A stretch of DNA of 5,757 bases, from the NCBI GenBank assembly GCA_019313105.1, contig JAFDBW010000132.1, positions 1 through 5,757 of the forward strand, read 5' to 3'. The translations under genes and the position numbers were made by a program. The notes under the pieces are model-generated. The model did not search any database. It was not told the origin of the DNA and saw only the letters and a list, made by a program, of their open reading frames with translations. Position 1 is the stretch's first letter; each line of letters opens with the position of its first letter. Shown piece after piece: positions 5,418 through 5,757 of the stretch. The stretch comes from Deltaproteobacteria bacterium (GTDB lineage: Bacteria > Desulfobacterota > Desulfuromonadia > Desulfuromonadales > BM103).

Positions 5418-5757
5418 TCAGGCGAGGTCGAAACGGTCAAGGTTCATGACCTTGTTCCAGGCCGCGACGAAGTCGTGCAGGAACTTCTCCTGTGAGTCCT
5501 CGCAACCATAGACTTCGGCGAGGGCCCGCAAGATCGAGTTCGAACCGAAGACCAGGTCGATGCGGCTGCCGGTCCACTTGAGTTCGCCCGTTGTACGATC
5601 GCGACCCTCGAACACGTCGCCGTCTTTCGAGGTCGGCTTCCAGGTGGTGCCCATATCGAGCAGGTTGGCGAAGAAGTCATTGGTCAGCGTCTCCGGCCGC
5701 TTGGTGAAGACACCGTGCGGGGCCTGCCCGTAGTTGGTATTCAGGACGCGCAGGCCG
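5418..5757 (-). CDS. katG: Catalase-peroxidase KatG, C-terminal part (5' end outside window)
   Basis: The last 112 codons and stop of a catalase-peroxidase. Hallmarks of the KatG C-terminus are seen: LRVLNTNYG, HGVFT, LTNDFF, TWKP, the run RIDLVFGSNSILRALAEVYG, and the tail FVAAWNKVMNLDRFDLA, closely matching the E. coli protein's FVAAWTKVMNADRFDL ending. By family, KatG is a cytoplasmic heme enzyme of roughly 700-750 residues that dismutates hydrogen peroxide and also acts as a peroxidase. This C-terminal half carries no heme but is needed to keep the N-terminal active site in shape. The heme ligand and the Met-Tyr-Trp crosslink residues lie outside the window. It converges on the kinase gene and has its own strong terminator. 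The frame is intact; nothing indicates decay. Regulation (for example by OxyR) cannot be judged without the upstream end. Confidence 0.97.
   Translation of the reverse strand, partial: GLRVLNTNYGQAPHGVFTKRPETLTNDFFANLLDMGTTWKPTSKDGDVFEGRDRTTGELKWTGSRIDLVFGSNSILRALAEVYGCEDSQEKFLHDFVAAWNKVMNLDRFDLA

Noticed and set aside
5058..5440. Overlapping minus-strand ORFs between katG and the kinase end
   Set aside because: They span the katG terminator or the kinase receiver domain and the GC-rich noncoding island; no conserved domain or ribosome site supports them.

Overview
The window reads as ordinary chromosome from a free-living Gram-negative proteobacterium. A Desulfuromonas/Pelobacter-like delta-proteobacterium (Desulfuromonadota) is my best guess, based on c-di-GMP (PilZ) proteins, a soluble PAS-PAS hybrid histidine kinase, a beta-CASP RNase-like protein and a catalase-peroxidase in moderate-GC DNA. 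This placement is an impression and not a demonstration. There is no transposase, integrase, CRISPR array or phage gene.

Layout, left to right. Positions 1-415 (minus) hold the first 138 codons of a zinc-ribbon/PilZ protein that runs off the left edge. Positions 621-1286 (minus) hold a complete paralogue with the same architecture (CxxC...CxxC, helical linker, RxxxR...NxSxxG PilZ). The two are about half identical over 138 ungapped residues, so they are a tandem duplication. Positions 1494-2903 (minus) encode a complete metallo-beta-lactamase/beta-CASP nuclease with every catalytic motif present. Positions 2904-3243 form a 340-base divergent intergenic region. It contains a perfect TATAAT for the nuclease gene, a GC-rich core with a nested inverted repeat, and a doubtful 61-codon ORF with its own promoter-like and Shine-Dalgarno sequences. 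Positions 3244-5175 (plus) encode a 643-residue soluble hybrid kinase, PAS-PAS-HisKA-HATPase-REC. Positions 5176-5417 are a convergent intergenic region with a very GC-rich stretch resembling a decayed tRNA 3' half, a hairpin, and a textbook intrinsic terminator for the minus strand. Positions 5418-5757 (minus) are the last 112 codons of katG.

How the genes relate. The minus-strand nuclease and two PilZ genes are co-directional, but gaps of about 205 bases separate them, so a single tight operon is not evident. The kinase is transcribed alone, divergent from the nuclease and convergent with katG. Plausible themes are c-di-GMP response (PilZ pair), RNA processing or decay (beta-CASP), environmental phosphorelay signalling (kinase) and peroxide detoxification (katG). 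No shared pathway is shown by the sequence. I see no clearly new multi-gene system. The most interesting items are the duplicated zinc-ribbon/PilZ genes and the two GC-rich intergenic islands.
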